Shown here: positions 23,764 through 35,399 of the stretch, one piece after another
Numbering within the stretch: position 1 is the stretch's first letter
Layout of the letters: the number at the start of each line of letters is the position of its first letter
From: Sclerodactyla briareus
Taxonomy: Eukaryota; Echinodermata; Holothuroidea; Dendrochirotida; Sclerodactylidae
Assembly (NCBI GenBank): GCA_026419785.1
Contig: JAODTK010004732.1
Location: 248,001 to 312,000, forward strand
Length of the DNA stretch: 64,000 nucleotides
Direction: 5' to 3'
Program-made: the position numbers and the translations under genes
The notes under the pieces: model-generated
What the model was told of the DNA's origin: nothing
Database searches by the model: none
What the model saw: the letters and a program-made list of their open reading frames with translations, nothing else

Positions 23764-25789
23764 CTGGAAAATTGATTCTCGGGTGTGACAGAACGTCGTC
23801 GCGCTTGCTTCATTGTCGGCCTCTTGGGTCTCGTATGTCCTAGGCGTCTGTGGCATCGGTCCCCCACTGTGCGTCTCGTTGTGTTGCGTCGTTGCGGGGG
23901 CTGTGGTCGCTTTAAAACGTATTCAGGTTGAAGTTTTCGGAATGGAAAGACGTGTGAGCGTTCTTTCCTCCAGGGGGTTTAGATTGAAACGTTTAGCGTT
24001 TTAGCGGACTTACTGGCATCTGGAAGGCTAAATGACTTGACTGTTACTGGGAATCGTCCGGAGGCCAGTCGGAACGCTCCACTCGGCTCGTCTTGGTTCT
24101 GTCGCGCTCGTGTCGTATATTATACCGGGGTCTCGGGTGTTTGATGTGCTAGCGGCGGGACTTTCATGAGCATCGTAAAACGCATCCTCGGCCTGATCGC
24201 CGTGACTTGCGGCATGGTATTAATTAAGGAGTGCATGGGACGCGGGGAATACTTGACGAGCGAGGAGCGAGCCTGTCGCCTCCCTCAGGGACGTAGGCTC
24301 GGTTTGCGCTCGGCGCCCAGACATCGACTGTCTGCATGGCCAGGAGTGTCAAGCTCGCGCTGGTATCTCTCGCTTGTGGCCGGAGTAGGTCTTATTCCGC
24401 CGACGTGAGTCGTTGGTTGTGTCTCCTGCACGTGGTGTCCGGTTGTTATCCAGCTTGTCCTGAGATCGGGCACATGGATGTGTACTATCTCGTGGTAGTT
24501 GCATACGACTGCGGAACGAGAGAACATGGTAGAAATATAATGTTAATAGTACTGGCAGACACGTGTCGATACATTCAGAGATCAGAATTTTGAAAGAAAC
24601 GATCCAGTAAGTTTCAGCTTGGTTTATCATTGGTCACGTGCCCTGCGGATACGGTACCCTATGTCTCTTTGCTAAGATGCGCAGTCCCATACTTCTTGGG
24701 ACTTGAGATGTGCGCAGACGAGGAAAAAGAGAGCGGGGAACATCCCTAGTGATTAGTGAATTATAGTTGGTTCAGTCCGGCAAGCAAATGCATATGAGAG
24801 ACACGTGAACAATTGAAAGTGAATGAACGAATGAAAGAAAATTATTCGTCATGTTAGACGAACGAGCGACGACCTATCGTCCCAGTAAACTCCGGTATTG
24901 AGTGTGTTGCTGTTATCGTCGCAACTCTATATCAGGTGTAAAACCAGTTCCGATAAGCAGATAAACGTGAGACGATTTCATTTTGTCTTGACCGTGACGT
25001 TTAATAATGTAAACGGCGCTTGTCATTATGTCGCTTTCCATTGCCTATGTTTTAAATATTGAACTCCGTCATGGTGAAGCGATGATAATATTTATATGGT
25101 ATGTCGTGGATCCAGAGTGGCATATAGACTGGAAATGTCGATTGTTATAAAATCACCAGTGGGAACAATTTTTAAACGAGAAGGATCGTACACATAACAG
25201 GGTTTACAGTGAGCGTACTGTACGGACAACTTCGACAGAAGCAGAAGAGAGCCATTGTCAGCCATTTCCAGTGTGATCTGGGGGGCACCCAAATCCAAAA
25301 CCCATGTCCTTAGACCCCATGCCCGACCATTGTTGGCGCTCTGCTCATAATAGAGTGCGGTGACCCAACTGCGGTATCGACAACAACCCTGTTTTAAGCC
25401 GAGGGGGCCGCGTCCTTAGTTAAGCATCCAGAGAGTTTCGCAAAAATTTTTGATTTGGTGGCATCAGGTTTTTTTTTCTTAAACCGTACAACTGAATGAC
25501 AATGGTTGTGAACAGGAAGTGTTCTCATACGTTTATGCGATGTAATAGTGAAAGGCCAAAGTGCGCGATGATATCGCCCAAAGTAGTTATCTCGCTGATT
25601 GCGCGATCACGTGCTTCTTCGTCAGTCAACATGCAACAATTAAGAGGAATTCCATGTGGTTGGCTTTCAGATTTGGCAGCATAAGATTTAACAGAAACAG
25701 CTTCCTAATCAGTAATCAATTGATTCAATGCAGTAGGGACTGATTGTGAACACTTGTCTACCAAAGGAGTATAAGTTCGTTGAAAATGT
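23764..25789. other. Unassigned; GC-rich near 23.8-24.5 kb
   Basis: Would be an intron if the exon-like blocks on both sides belong together. The 23.8-24.5 kb part remains GC- and CpG-rich and open on both strands (for example 24166-24408 plus and 24285-24527 minus), but I see no domain or splice pattern. 24.6-25.8 kb is ordinary AT-rich DNA. Confidence 0.35.
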
Positions 25790-26845
25790 GTATGAAATTG
25801 CCTAATTTATGCAAATTATACACAATACCTGATTCCAGTTACCCATTTTCTAATTTTAATTATCTCAGGAGGGCAATGTTGGACCGCACTTATACGTTTC
25901 ATGGAATCCAACAAACTTGGAAATTCGCATAAATTAAGCAAATTACCTATATGCCACATTGAATAACCCCCAGTACTCGAATTTCTAGTTCAAATTTGGG
26001 GGGGACTATAGAAGGTAGACCATACCCTCAAGCTCCCATGATAATCGAACGAACTCTGAAATTTGAGGAAAAATATGCAAATGAGACACACTGAATGACA
26101 TCCAGTTACCTCCAGTCTTGTTAGAAATGTTGGGGAACTAACTAACTAAAGAGAAACCCATACCTACTAAGTTTTATGAGAAACCACAAACTTAAAAAAT
26201 TACGCATATTTATGCAAATTATTAGACACGTGAATGATCGCCAGTGAACCTGAATCCATGTTAAAATCGAAAACTAAAGGTAAAAAGCCATACCCACCCA
26301 TAAATGTTCATGAAAATCAACCAACTATGGATTTCGCATGATCATGATTTGATGCAAATTTGAATATTGGACGACCTTCCAGTGCCCCTGAATCTCCTCA
26401 AAATGTTTTGGCGAATGAAGGTGACCATATCACCAGGTGGTTTCATGAAAATCCAACGAACTTTAAATTTCGTTAAATTATGCAAATTAGACAACTGATT
26501 AGCATAGATAGAGTACGCTGTGAAAATCTGATAATTCATCTATCTCATAATATGTACCTCTGTGCAAAACCAATTCAACATAGCACGGACAGTTTCATCC
26601 GTAATCTTCTAACCGCGACGTAGACAAGGAATTACATAAATAGGCCAATTACCCAATTTAATCCATGACTCTTGTGTCCAAAATGTAATCAGATCGTGTT
26701 CACCCATCCCGATCAACAACAAATTCACTCGAAATCGTTTCTACCGTTTCAGAAAAATCCCGCTAACGACATGAACGAGAAAGCAGGACACACACACATA
26801 CATACATACAGCTACCCACACACACACACACACACGACAGAGTGA
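25790..26845 (+). repeat. Tandem AT-rich repeat array ending in CA-rich tract
   Basis: About six degenerate units of roughly 127-140 bp. Each contains an aaatttcgcataaattatgc-like block, the octamer ATGCAAAT (exact at 25809, 26075, 26212, 26352 and 26480; variant at 25936), and a gaatgacctccagtgacccc-like block. The array ends with cacacacatacatacata, a second CA run and gagtgatcggagtctcttc. The same family end occurs at 61.43-61.74 kb. It is non-coding. Confidence 0.8.
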
Positions 26846-26914
26846 TCGGAGTCTCTTCTGGAACTTTGCTCATGCTAGACAAGAACTAAACAGAATGTTC
26901 GGGTACCGACTCAC
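26846..26914. other. Short spacer after the repeat array
   Basis: Includes on the minus strand the donor-like GTGAGT of the exon candidate ending at 26915. Confidence 0.4.
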
Positions 26915-27263
26915 TTTCTGACCTCCTGTTGGCTGGGTGGAGTAAAGCTGGGTCTGTGGGCTCATTAGACGCGTGGACAACGCGTTCGTAAACAGCGTTG
27001 ATCACGATCTTTCGGGCGTTGTCCTTGGTGAGCCTGACGGATTGGTCTCCAGTCGGCGCCGACCAGGGATCGGGAGTTTTGCCTGGTCGGGGCCAGGGCT
27101 CGGGGATCCTGGATGCGGTCCGTGGCTCGGGCTTTCTCTAACGGGGCCTCGAGGGCTCGACGGCCGCGGCCACATCCTCGTACATGTGGGGGCACTTTCA
27201 TTGGGGCAAGGCCGGATTTCGGGTCCGTATCGAGCGGACCATAGGACGTGCAAATCGAAAACA
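26915..27263 (-). CDS. Exon-like block of an unidentified gene
   Basis: Bounded on minus by a strong acceptor (long T run then ccaagttag, boundary at 27264) and a consensus donor (cagaaa then gtgagt, boundary at 26914). The 3' half has a convincing frame with GC-rich third positions: VRLTKDNARKIVINAVYERV, then HASNEP and LLHPANRRSE at the donor. The 5' half is P/R/G-rich and has competing frames with one internal stop, so an indel is likely. No family was recognised. It lies between the exon-like blocks at 28014-28260 and 22657-23763 on the same strand and may form one gene with them. Confidence 0.45.
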
Positions 27264-28013
27264 CTAACTTGGAAAAAAAAAAAGGGGATTTCGCCAAACG
27301 CAACAACAGCTGGGGCTGATTCTTCAATCACTGTGCTACCAATTGGGTGAAATCATGACCAGCCACTACTCCTGAATCTTTAACGGAAATCATAAACATG
27401 ATCCTAACAACAAAGTAGTTACACTTCTTTGCCGAGTATATGAGTTTGGTCCTAGCGACCTATTTGCAAATATTTTCGGAGGGAGGCCCGATGAAACTTC
27501 AGTGAGTGTACCCCGATTGGAGCCTTTGGGAGAGTCGTAACCCCCCAGCGTAAACCTCCCCAAACACTATATATTTGTGTACAGCCGGTTCAAGGACTAA
27601 TTTCCATCGTTACTCTTCTCTGGTGAAATAGCTTCCTAACCTTTCATTGGAATGGTCCGGAAAGGGGACGGGGGGGGGGTGCGTTTATTACAGGGGGGCT
27701 TCTATCACTAGAGTAACGGTATGACCACTGTCTAAGGACACACAGTGTGGCGCCAGAGCCACCACCCCTTTCCCGTACCCCCCACAACCCCACGTTTCCC
27801 TTAGTTGGCCTTCGGTTTACAGTTTTCTTATGATACCACGCGATTGAAGTAGTCCACACTACCAGAGAACCAATCGTATCTCGAAAGTATCCAAATAAGT
27901 TACCATCCGCCCCTGGAGATTTGCTCGATTCATACTTCCTAGAGTAAGACGGCATTTTGCCAATGGAAAAGAGGTCAATTATTATATTATTATTATTATT
28001 ATAACTTTGTTAC
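27264..28013. other. Unassigned (possible intron) with (TTA)n tract
   Basis: Holds a G run near 27671 and a short TTA microsatellite at about 27979-28002. If the neighbouring exon-like blocks are real this is an intron of about 750 bp. Confidence 0.4.
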
Positions 28014-28260
28014 CTGTCGACCTTCCAAGAGTTCTGCCAACTCGCCACGAGATCCTCAGCTGCCACCATTCTCAGGCCGTCTTTGAGTTGGTGAAAAGAG
28101 AGCCAGTCGTCGGGACCCGCCTAGTGGTAGAGGGGAGAGTCGCCCGGAGCACCGGTCCTGCTGGACGCCAGGGATGTTCGGTCAGACAGCGCGTGGGTAG
28201 TGCGGTACCCAGGCCACTAGCCACTCGCCCCAGCCCCGACCTGCCCTGCTGAGATGCGGG
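28014..28260 (-). CDS. Exon-like block of an unidentified gene
   Basis: GC-rich block. The last third has a clean minus frame with GC-biased third positions, DDWLSFHQLKDGLRMVAAED followed by LVASWQNSWKVD, ending at a donor (gacag then gtaaca, boundary at 28013). The upstream part has competing frames and no clear acceptor, so the start is arbitrary. No family was recognised. Position and strand suggest the same gene as 26915-27263. Confidence 0.35.
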
Positions 28261-28972
28261 GGTGCCCGAAGGACGACCTGCTCTGTAGGTACATCTATAA
28301 ACGGAATGATCAGACGAAACGATTGGAGGGATTTATCTGTGAATGTTAAATACGGAATCTTACCCTCCGGACTATGGCCCCGACAATGCCCTGGTGATAT
28401 CTGTTGGGAACCATCTAGTTAGAATATACTGCAAGGTACTGATGAAAACGTATCTGAAAAGCTATCAGGAAGAAATCCGAGAACCTGATAGCACGAAAAA
28501 ATAGAATTCCAATCACAAGAAAGGGAAGAGGAGAGAAATGTAAACCCGTGTGGGGGTTTGCTGGGGGGATATTAAAGGACAAGTCCAGGCATAGTATTTA
28601 AATGCCATATGATGTGCATTGAAAATATGCCAATCAAACTATGTTTCAGGGTTCATAGCATGTTCGGTTATGCCCGTTTCTAAGGAGTATTAATTTTATC
28701 ATGCTAAGTGGCAATTTGCAAATAACTGGCAACATTTGATGACGTCATATTACCAAATTTTAAAGAAAAGGTTTAAGAAATATATAACTTTTCCCTTATT
28801 AAAATAGATATGACATCATAAAAAACGGTTGCCAGTTTGCCAAAAATCACCAAATAAATGAAATTTGAGGAAGTCATATCTTCCCAACCGACCATGCTGC
28901 TAAACAGGAACAAAGTGATATTTGAATGATCTTTATTCTCTTTAACATGAAACACCAAAAAGAGTTTAATTT
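28261..28972. other. Unassigned stretch
   Basis: AT-rich, no gene recognised. Near 28740-28870 short blocks of tgacgtcatat and caaatttt recur in inverted order (gacatcat, aaatttga), which might be a decayed inverted repeat. Confidence 0.35.
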
Positions 28973-29524
28973 GTGACTGGACTTGCCTTTAACAGAAGAA
29001 GTGGCATAAAAACAGTGATCACAGCACTCTGTCAGTTTCCAGAGCCGAAGATAAGCCGGAAAACATTAAAACTCGGGATTTTCGAAGCTCTAAATAAAGA
29101 GTATTTTTTGTATAATAATTATAACTGTGGGCACAACAAAGGGACTGACCCACAAAATTTAACCACTTTCGAAGGGCCGACTACCTTCGCAATTTCTAAA
29201 CATCAGATGCGCCATAAACAACCGCGCTATCAAACGATGAACTCAACAATGGAACCAACCAAGTACCTTCGACTTGGCGGCCATAGTCATAGTAGCCCGG
29301 CCACATAGAAGATTGAAATTCTTCGGTCTTGTTGCAAGACTCCAGGAGGATAAGTTCCAGCAAAGATAGTTCAAGAGAATCATCGAACAAGTCGCGACCG
29401 GTGACTACCTTGCTTGGAAAAATAGTCGCAATTCAAGGATATCAACATGAGCCGAGTTTCGTGGAAGTAAAAATAAAAATAATTGTTCACAAAGATAGTG
29501 AACGTGGCGGAGGTTAATCACGAC
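28973..29524 (+). pseudogene. LINE 3' end, copy on plus strand
   Basis: The plus frame reads KTLKLGIFEALNKEYFLYN near 29070. Other frames further on give RRLKFFGLVARLQEDKFQ near 29305-29360 and SRPVTTLLGKI near 29395. These match in order the peptides of the minus-strand element at 35.4-36.2 kb (LRIFDALYKEYF, then GRPVMTFLGKI), so both are copies of one non-LTR retrotransposon family, covering the region after the reverse transcriptase palm. Many frameshifts. A CTA microsatellite follows immediately, as expected for a family with a simple-repeat 3' tail. Confidence 0.7.
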
Positions 29525-29526
29525 TT

Positions 29527-29559
<33 letters not shown>

Positions 29560-29606
29560 TATACTACCTACTACTACTACTACTACTATATACTACTATA
29601 CTACTA
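29525..29606. repeat. (CTA)n microsatellite, LINE tail
   Basis: About 25 CTA units with a few tata interruptions, directly downstream of the LINE fragment. The other copy of the family ends in a shorter CTA tract. Confidence 0.9.
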
Positions 29607-29639
29607 TCGGGAAACAGGAACCAACCCCAGAATATCATC

Positions 29640-30115
29640 AGAAACCATGGAAATGTGAAATATTCAGTCGATTCTATTTTAAATATCTTGCAAATGGTGA
29701 AACCACAATATACTGAAAAACTTTGTTCTTTGTTCCAAAATTTGAAACCGTTAAAGGCTGTTCAGGCCTTCCAATCTCGCAAAGATGGAAGAGAGAAAAT
29801 AATTTTAAAATAGTTGACCAGAAAAAAATTTTCCATCCTAAAATCCAAATCATGTAATTTCGGCTCATTGCCATGGAAACAATTGTTGTGTAAGTACTTG
29901 TATTTTGTGATTTTACCTTGTTACCGTGAAACTTTAAATCATTCAGCTATTGGAATCAGCGAAATAATAGTGGAATGTGATGAAAATCGGTTTTTTTAAT
30001 AATAGTAAAATGAAAATTAAAATGTCCCAACTGCGTGTCCCCTCACCTCAATTTTACATGTCGAATAATTTGCCTATTTCTGAGAGGAAAATGTGGTTTT
30101 GTGATTAAGCTAGCC
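29640..30115 (+). repeat. Direct repeat A, copy 1
   Basis: Matches 31395-31750 in the same orientation. Anchors are acttgtattttgtgatttta, cagctattggaatcagcg and tgcctatttctgagagg, all displaced by 1640-1658 bases in copy 2. Divergent, non-coding. The left limit is uncertain. Confidence 0.6.
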
Positions 30116-30351
30116 ATCACATTACTGTGTTGCGCGTCCGTTGCGCGCGTTGCGCGGTCCGCCGTTGCGCGCCATTGCGCGTCCGTTATTATTTTGGAGT
30201 GCCATCCATACGTCCGTCTCGCGCTGCCGTGACCCTGGTTATTTACCCATTCTTTATCGTGTGTTGTGACATGTGACAAACATGGCGCGGTCGACGTCGC
30301 GAAACTAATCGCGAATTATCTAATACAAGCCATTGGCTATTGCTGGCCAGT

Positions 30352-30530
30352 GCAGATGTGCTCGTTCGAAAACGAAGAGTGAAGAGGAAGCAACTGGTGG
30401 TGGGTGCCACGACCATCCTACGGCGGCGCTGTCAATACGGTGCCTTCTACCACCTGGATAAAGGAGCTGGATGCAGAGCCAATCCATCGGTATTTTAGGA
30501 TGACCACAGGAAGCGTTTCGTCAAGTGCGG
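30352..30530 (+). pseudogene. HARBI1-like transposase N-terminal fragment
   Basis: Two frames together show the N-terminal signature of HARBI1/PIF nucleases. KRRVKRK comes first, then ILRRRCQYGAFYHL, then in the next frame KELDAEPIHRYFRMTTGS, matching the family theme of a basic stretch, (I/L)LRRR-x-YGA(F/Y)HHL and FHRYFRMT. At least two frameshifts separate these. A donor-like gag then gtaggt follows at 30540, suggesting the end of a first exon. Catalytic D/D/E residues lie downstream in intact elements and are absent here. Harbinger transposases cut and paste DNA; this copy cannot be active. Confidence 0.75.
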
Positions 30531-30540
30531 CCGATGCCTG

Positions 30541-30755
30541 AGGTAGGTATATGCCCAACTTCAATGTCAGATATAGCAAATTCCGAAACAACCGCTCCCA
30601 CTGGGTCCCACATCATCTATGATCATATCGCGATTGCTGGAAATTCCTGACGGTAGGTATGCCCAACGTCAATGTCAGTAAGCAAAATCCGAAACAGCCG
30701 CTCCCCCCACCTCAATAATGATCATATCGCGAGTGCTAAAAATTCAAATGATGAT
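30541..30755 (+). repeat. Tandem duplication, unit 110 bp
   Basis: Unit 1 from 30541 and unit 2 from 30651 share ggtaggtat, atgcccaac, tcaatgtca, aaattccgaaacanccgctc and gatcatatcgcga in order. Lies inside the Harbinger remnant. Confidence 0.85.
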
Positions 30756-31394
30756 AATCCTTTGGTTTGTATTTGAGGTCATTTTACTAGCACAATCTCC
30801 AAAGTATTTTAATAGTCACGTATCACGGTATCACATGTCGACTGTTACAACTGATTTGCCGCCCCGAAAAAAAAAAAACACGGGATAGCCAAACGGAAGG
30901 GCAAACGGACGAGAAACGGATTGTATATATGGATGGTAGCTAATGTCAATCCTAAGTACTCGATTTTCCCACGCGCGCGCAACGGACGCGCAAGAAGTAG
31001 GATGGGCCACCTTAATTAGGCACGTGTAGCCCATCCGTGGATAGCTTCCGAACCGGGGGGCCACAATTTTACAACAGCAAAAAACATGCATGACAACGGC
31101 AACAGTAATATAGGGAACTGGCTAATCTGACTACAATATCTTATCCGGCTCTTCGAAACCGATTAGATAACAATCCGAGTCGAAGAGAAAAAGGCCGTCT
31201 GCAGAGGAAAAAAAAATTTTTTTTTTTTTTTCCCCCCCAAAACCCCAAAACCCGGTTCTATTGGGACACCATCATCGGCTGAAGCTGATGTCACCATGCA
31301 GTAGTGGTAAAATTGTTGGGTGCCCGTCGAATGCGCACCTGCATACAAGCCACAGTGGTCTGTTGCTATAGCATGCATGGCACCATGAGACGTC

Positions 31395-31750
31395 ATTCGA
31401 GAAAAAAATTGAAACCATAAAGTCCCTTCAAAGTTCTGAAATACTGAAAAAATAATGTATTGTCGAAAAATCTGAAACTTTGACAAAATTCTAGTCCTCC
31501 CTCGAAATTACATTTTTTTTTGTCATTTGCGGCTGATTTATGGACAAACACTTGTAATTCGTGCGTTTTTATAACCGTTTCGGCAAAATTCGAAAGTAAC
31601 TCAGCCATTGGAATCAGCAAATATCTTGTGAATAGTGAACAATTAGTGGAAAAAAGAATCGACCCCGAAATGTGCTCTTTCTGCCTAATATTTTAAAATT
31701 TCGTTAATTTTTGCCTAATTTCGAGAGGCAATGTGTATTTTAAACTATTC
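31395..31750 (+). repeat. Direct repeat A, copy 2
   Basis: See copy 1 at 29640-30115. The pair brackets the Harbinger remnant, so the transposon may have inserted between two copies of an older tandem repeat. Confidence 0.6.
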
Positions 31751-31844
31751 CGGTGTGTGTAAAAGTCACGATGTCGGCCACCCAAAACTGGACCCAGAAA
31801 TTTGCGAAAAAAAAACATAGGAAAAAATATGATGCACACGCAAA

Positions 31845-31912
31845 CGACATACCACACACACACACGCACACACACACAAACCGCACGCAACACACACAAA
31901 CGGACACCTTTA
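31845..31912. repeat. CA-rich microsatellite
   Basis: Imperfect (CA)n with cgca and caaa interruptions. Confidence 0.9.
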
Positions 31913-32140
31913 TGCGTGCACTTCATTGCTGGATCCACCCAGCACCCCATGGACCACCACCAAAAGGGACCCCTCAGTGGGTAGGTCTTACAAACAACAC
32001 ACCTGTTACCATAGCAACTGGCGATAGGGTAATCAGCAATAGTAAATATCGGTGAAATAGGCCAAACTGACTAGTTACTTATTTCATCCGGTCCTCGGAA
32101 CGATGAGATATAAAGGCGAATCAGACTTATTCGCTTTTCC

Positions 32141-35100
32141 CAGGATATCAAATTCACGGGTAAATTCATTGGTCGCGCTTGATTTTAGAATAGTTTTATT
32201 CCGAATCACCAGTAGGCCAAATCTTGTTAGGCCAATATTTTATTTATTTATGCAGCAATCGCTTTTGAGGTACCGACCGCCGTTTAGGTAGTTAATGAAT
32301 GTTATATGGCGATATGTGAGCCATATGGTGCACAGTCCAGTGCACGTCCTTGGTCAATATAATTGGAGCTATTCGCCTGTTAGGCATGTAGGGCCATGAT
32401 TTATGGTCGCCGTGCTGTGGACGAAAAAGTTTTTTTACTGTATTTCTCTGTGTATGGTATAATATATACTAGTTATGGATTTATCCAGGTCATTCAGCAC
32501 TCTGAACTAAAAATTAGGGTGATGGACCAATAACATATTTGGATATTTATGAGGCGGACATCATTAGGTGACAATTAACACAAGGGAAACCTGAAAATAT
32601 TGAAGCATATTTTGAATTTCAATAAGAGTAATTTTTGGTGCTTTTTGTAACTGTTGTCGTGCAATTTCATGCCTAATATCTTTTCAACTCAGAATGTGAA
32701 AAAATATGTAAAGAAAAGGTATATCAGGACAGCAAAATATCACAAACGGTCAGTTTTTCATGGGACCCAAAGGCAGCGGGGCAAAACCCCAAATGGCCAT
32801 TTTTGTTGTTGTTGGAATGGGAATGTGGATTGGATCTCGCATACGGGCAATTCCAGCGTTAGTTTTGTTACATTTATTGGTTGTACCACCCCCCCCGTTC
32901 AACTCTGTCCTGTAACATGTCATGATGTAAAGAAAGATTCATGTTAAGTGCAGGCTCACCCTGGGGTCATAATAATCAACAACAACAAAGTTTGAGGAAT
33001 CCTTGGTGAATCTCTATGTCAGAGTACTTTTTGTCCTTGTTACGTTACGCAAACTCTCAGGGTTTACAACTCAGGTTTGAATTCAGATTTCGCCAACGAT
33101 TCTGTGCCATGGCAGCAATATTTTTGGTGTGTGAGAGTGAAATACTTAGCTCCATTACAAAATCAAATAATGGCCAAACATATCATGGTAATATTAGGAG
33201 GAAAATTGAGGATACTGAGAAAAATCTTGTTAGTTTCGCTACGTAGTTTCGTTCCAGATCATTACTAAGTAATGCTTATGTATGGGAAATTCATAATTAA
33301 GCGACTTCCAATTCTGAATACCATTGCCGGATCCATGTATGCTTGAAATATTCAAGTTGGTATGAATGGAATTTGAAATGGTGTCGCTTGAAAATTGTCT
33401 TTATGAAAAAATCGAAAAAATCCATGATTTGCAGTTTTTCGGGGGGTGAAGAGTTTGTGACTTCATCAAGAAGAGTAGTTCTCCTTGTTCTGGAGATCAC
33501 GGGATAGGTTGGTGAAAATTGCTGGGCATCAAAAAATGCACTGTGCTAGTTTCGAGAAATGTCATTAAACAACACTAAATGACTGTTTGCAAGTATGACA
33601 GAGCTCCTGTAATGTTACATGTCAAGTATTACATAAAATATTTACTAATAAATGCAACAGGAATAGCAGCCATTGCGTTAATTATTGATCACAGTAACCT
33701 ATTGCAACTGAATTTCCAAGAGAAAGAAAAATCTAACATCTCCCAAAGACCACCAGTCCCATTTCAGTTATAATCTACAAAGAAATAACCGAGGCCAGAG
33801 GGCCGTCAGCCAATGCAGAAGTACTGCTAACTATAGGAGAGAGAATATTTTAAAAGAATGTATGCCTGGCTCTCTCGTGCAAGCATGGACTTCTTACCTC
33901 GGGTAAAGGCCCTACTGTTGACGATCGATACACATGCCCAACACCACTCATGACAATACATTATACACTACTGTGAGGATACTGTATAGGGTGTTTGTAA
34001 GATGTAGGAATTTCCATGAATGTTTGGAAGGGTAAAGTGCTACCGTAGTAGACTGGTCGAAATTTCTCTGAACTTATTGTAAGACTGATTACTATAGGTA
34101 CATCTGTCAAACATAGGCCTACATTTCGAATAACCACCCCCACCCCCACCCCCCTTACGAATTGCCCTGGCAAATACTTGCCCCAGCCAACAATGAATTG
34201 ACAAATACTAAAGAAAATTATATGCTAGGTTATTGTTGTATTCAACTCATGCCCACTGAATAGCAATACCGTATGCTTTTACACAGTACATACATAATAG
34301 CACGGTGGATACTCATCAGGTGATGTATCCCCACCCTCCCCTCCCTCCATTAGCCCATTGCACATTACTTGTTAGCACATCAGCCTTCACCACCAATACG
34401 GACTAAATGGGATCTGAATGACAATCCTGATAATTGTTTCAGCTGGTATAGTATACCTGTAAATCTATTTTGGGCTACCATTGTAACGAAATTATTATCT
34501 TTGAGATTTTGTGCCCTTTTCATGGAACAGCTCAATTACCTCCAGATGACGCTTTGACTTCCATTTAATGTATCCCCACTCCCTGAATGATCTACACTAG
34601 GAGGTCCCATTGTCCTTCCTGCTGTAATTTTATGTTGTTGGGAATTGGTTGAATCGTCCCCACTAACTACAACACATATGTGGTAGTTTCGTTACATCCC
34701 CTAATTTTGTGTTAGTTTCGTTCCATTGTTAGTTCGTTACAGACTTGCAGTGCATACTGATAGGGTAGTTGACAATTAGTAATTGTCTGTCCATGATTAC
34801 ACTAGGTAGGACCGGCAGAATAGTTGTATAAAATTCATGCCTATATGGTACAGGTATGAGGTAAGGTAGCAAAACCGCAAAATTTTCGTTGGTTGGTCGT
34901 TACATATTCAGGTGGATCCGAACTAAACAGTACCTACTTAACAGGATAATATGTGTTTTGACAAATGCTCAATTGTGTTTTGAATAACAACATTTAACTG
35001 TTATGCATGGTCTTTTTGGAGGAATTTTTCTGCCCACAGTACCTTTTTTTTTAAAACATTAACTTCAAATTGCAAACAACTCCCTGTTGGTACGAAACGT

Positions 35101-35399
35101 TGAGGAATTTTGATTTGAATTGTCCATTACACAATGGCATACTTTGTAAAGCGACATAAATGGTTTTAAATTTTCGTGCCCATGAGATGTTTGCTTGGAA
35201 TTTGCCCTTATGCCTTTTAATCAACTGATATAATAAAATAATAATAAGAAATACGTAAACTGTTGGCCTTATCACCTTAGTATTAAAAATATTCTAGTGA
35301 AAAGTAAAAATATTTCACTTTTAAACTGGGACACCAACATTTACACATGAAGCCCCTCTACTATCTCTAGCGCCTCATACTGAACTGTTACATTAGTAG
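32141..35399. other. Unassigned stretch
   Basis: About 3.2 kb of AT-rich DNA. A short motif resembling gttagtttcgttacat recurs near 32862, 33240, 34684 and 34715, suggesting an unclassified dispersed repeat. C-rich tracts lie near 32888 and 34136. No gene supported. Confidence 0.4.

Larger units (their letters stand above)
30130..30993 (+). mobile_element. Harbinger/PIF-type DNA transposon remnant
   Basis: Inverted repeats of about 100 bp bracket the element. The left end has ttgcgcgtccgttgcgcgcg and ccatccatacgtccgtctcg; the right end, read on minus, has ttgcgcgtccgttgcgcgcg and ccatccata followed by tccgtttctcgtcc. Between them lies a fragment of a HARBI1-like transposase (30352-30530) and a 110-bp tandem duplication. 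Most of the transposase (DDE core) and the Myb/MADF-type partner gene are missing. The exact termini and target duplication could not be fixed. Confidence 0.65.
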
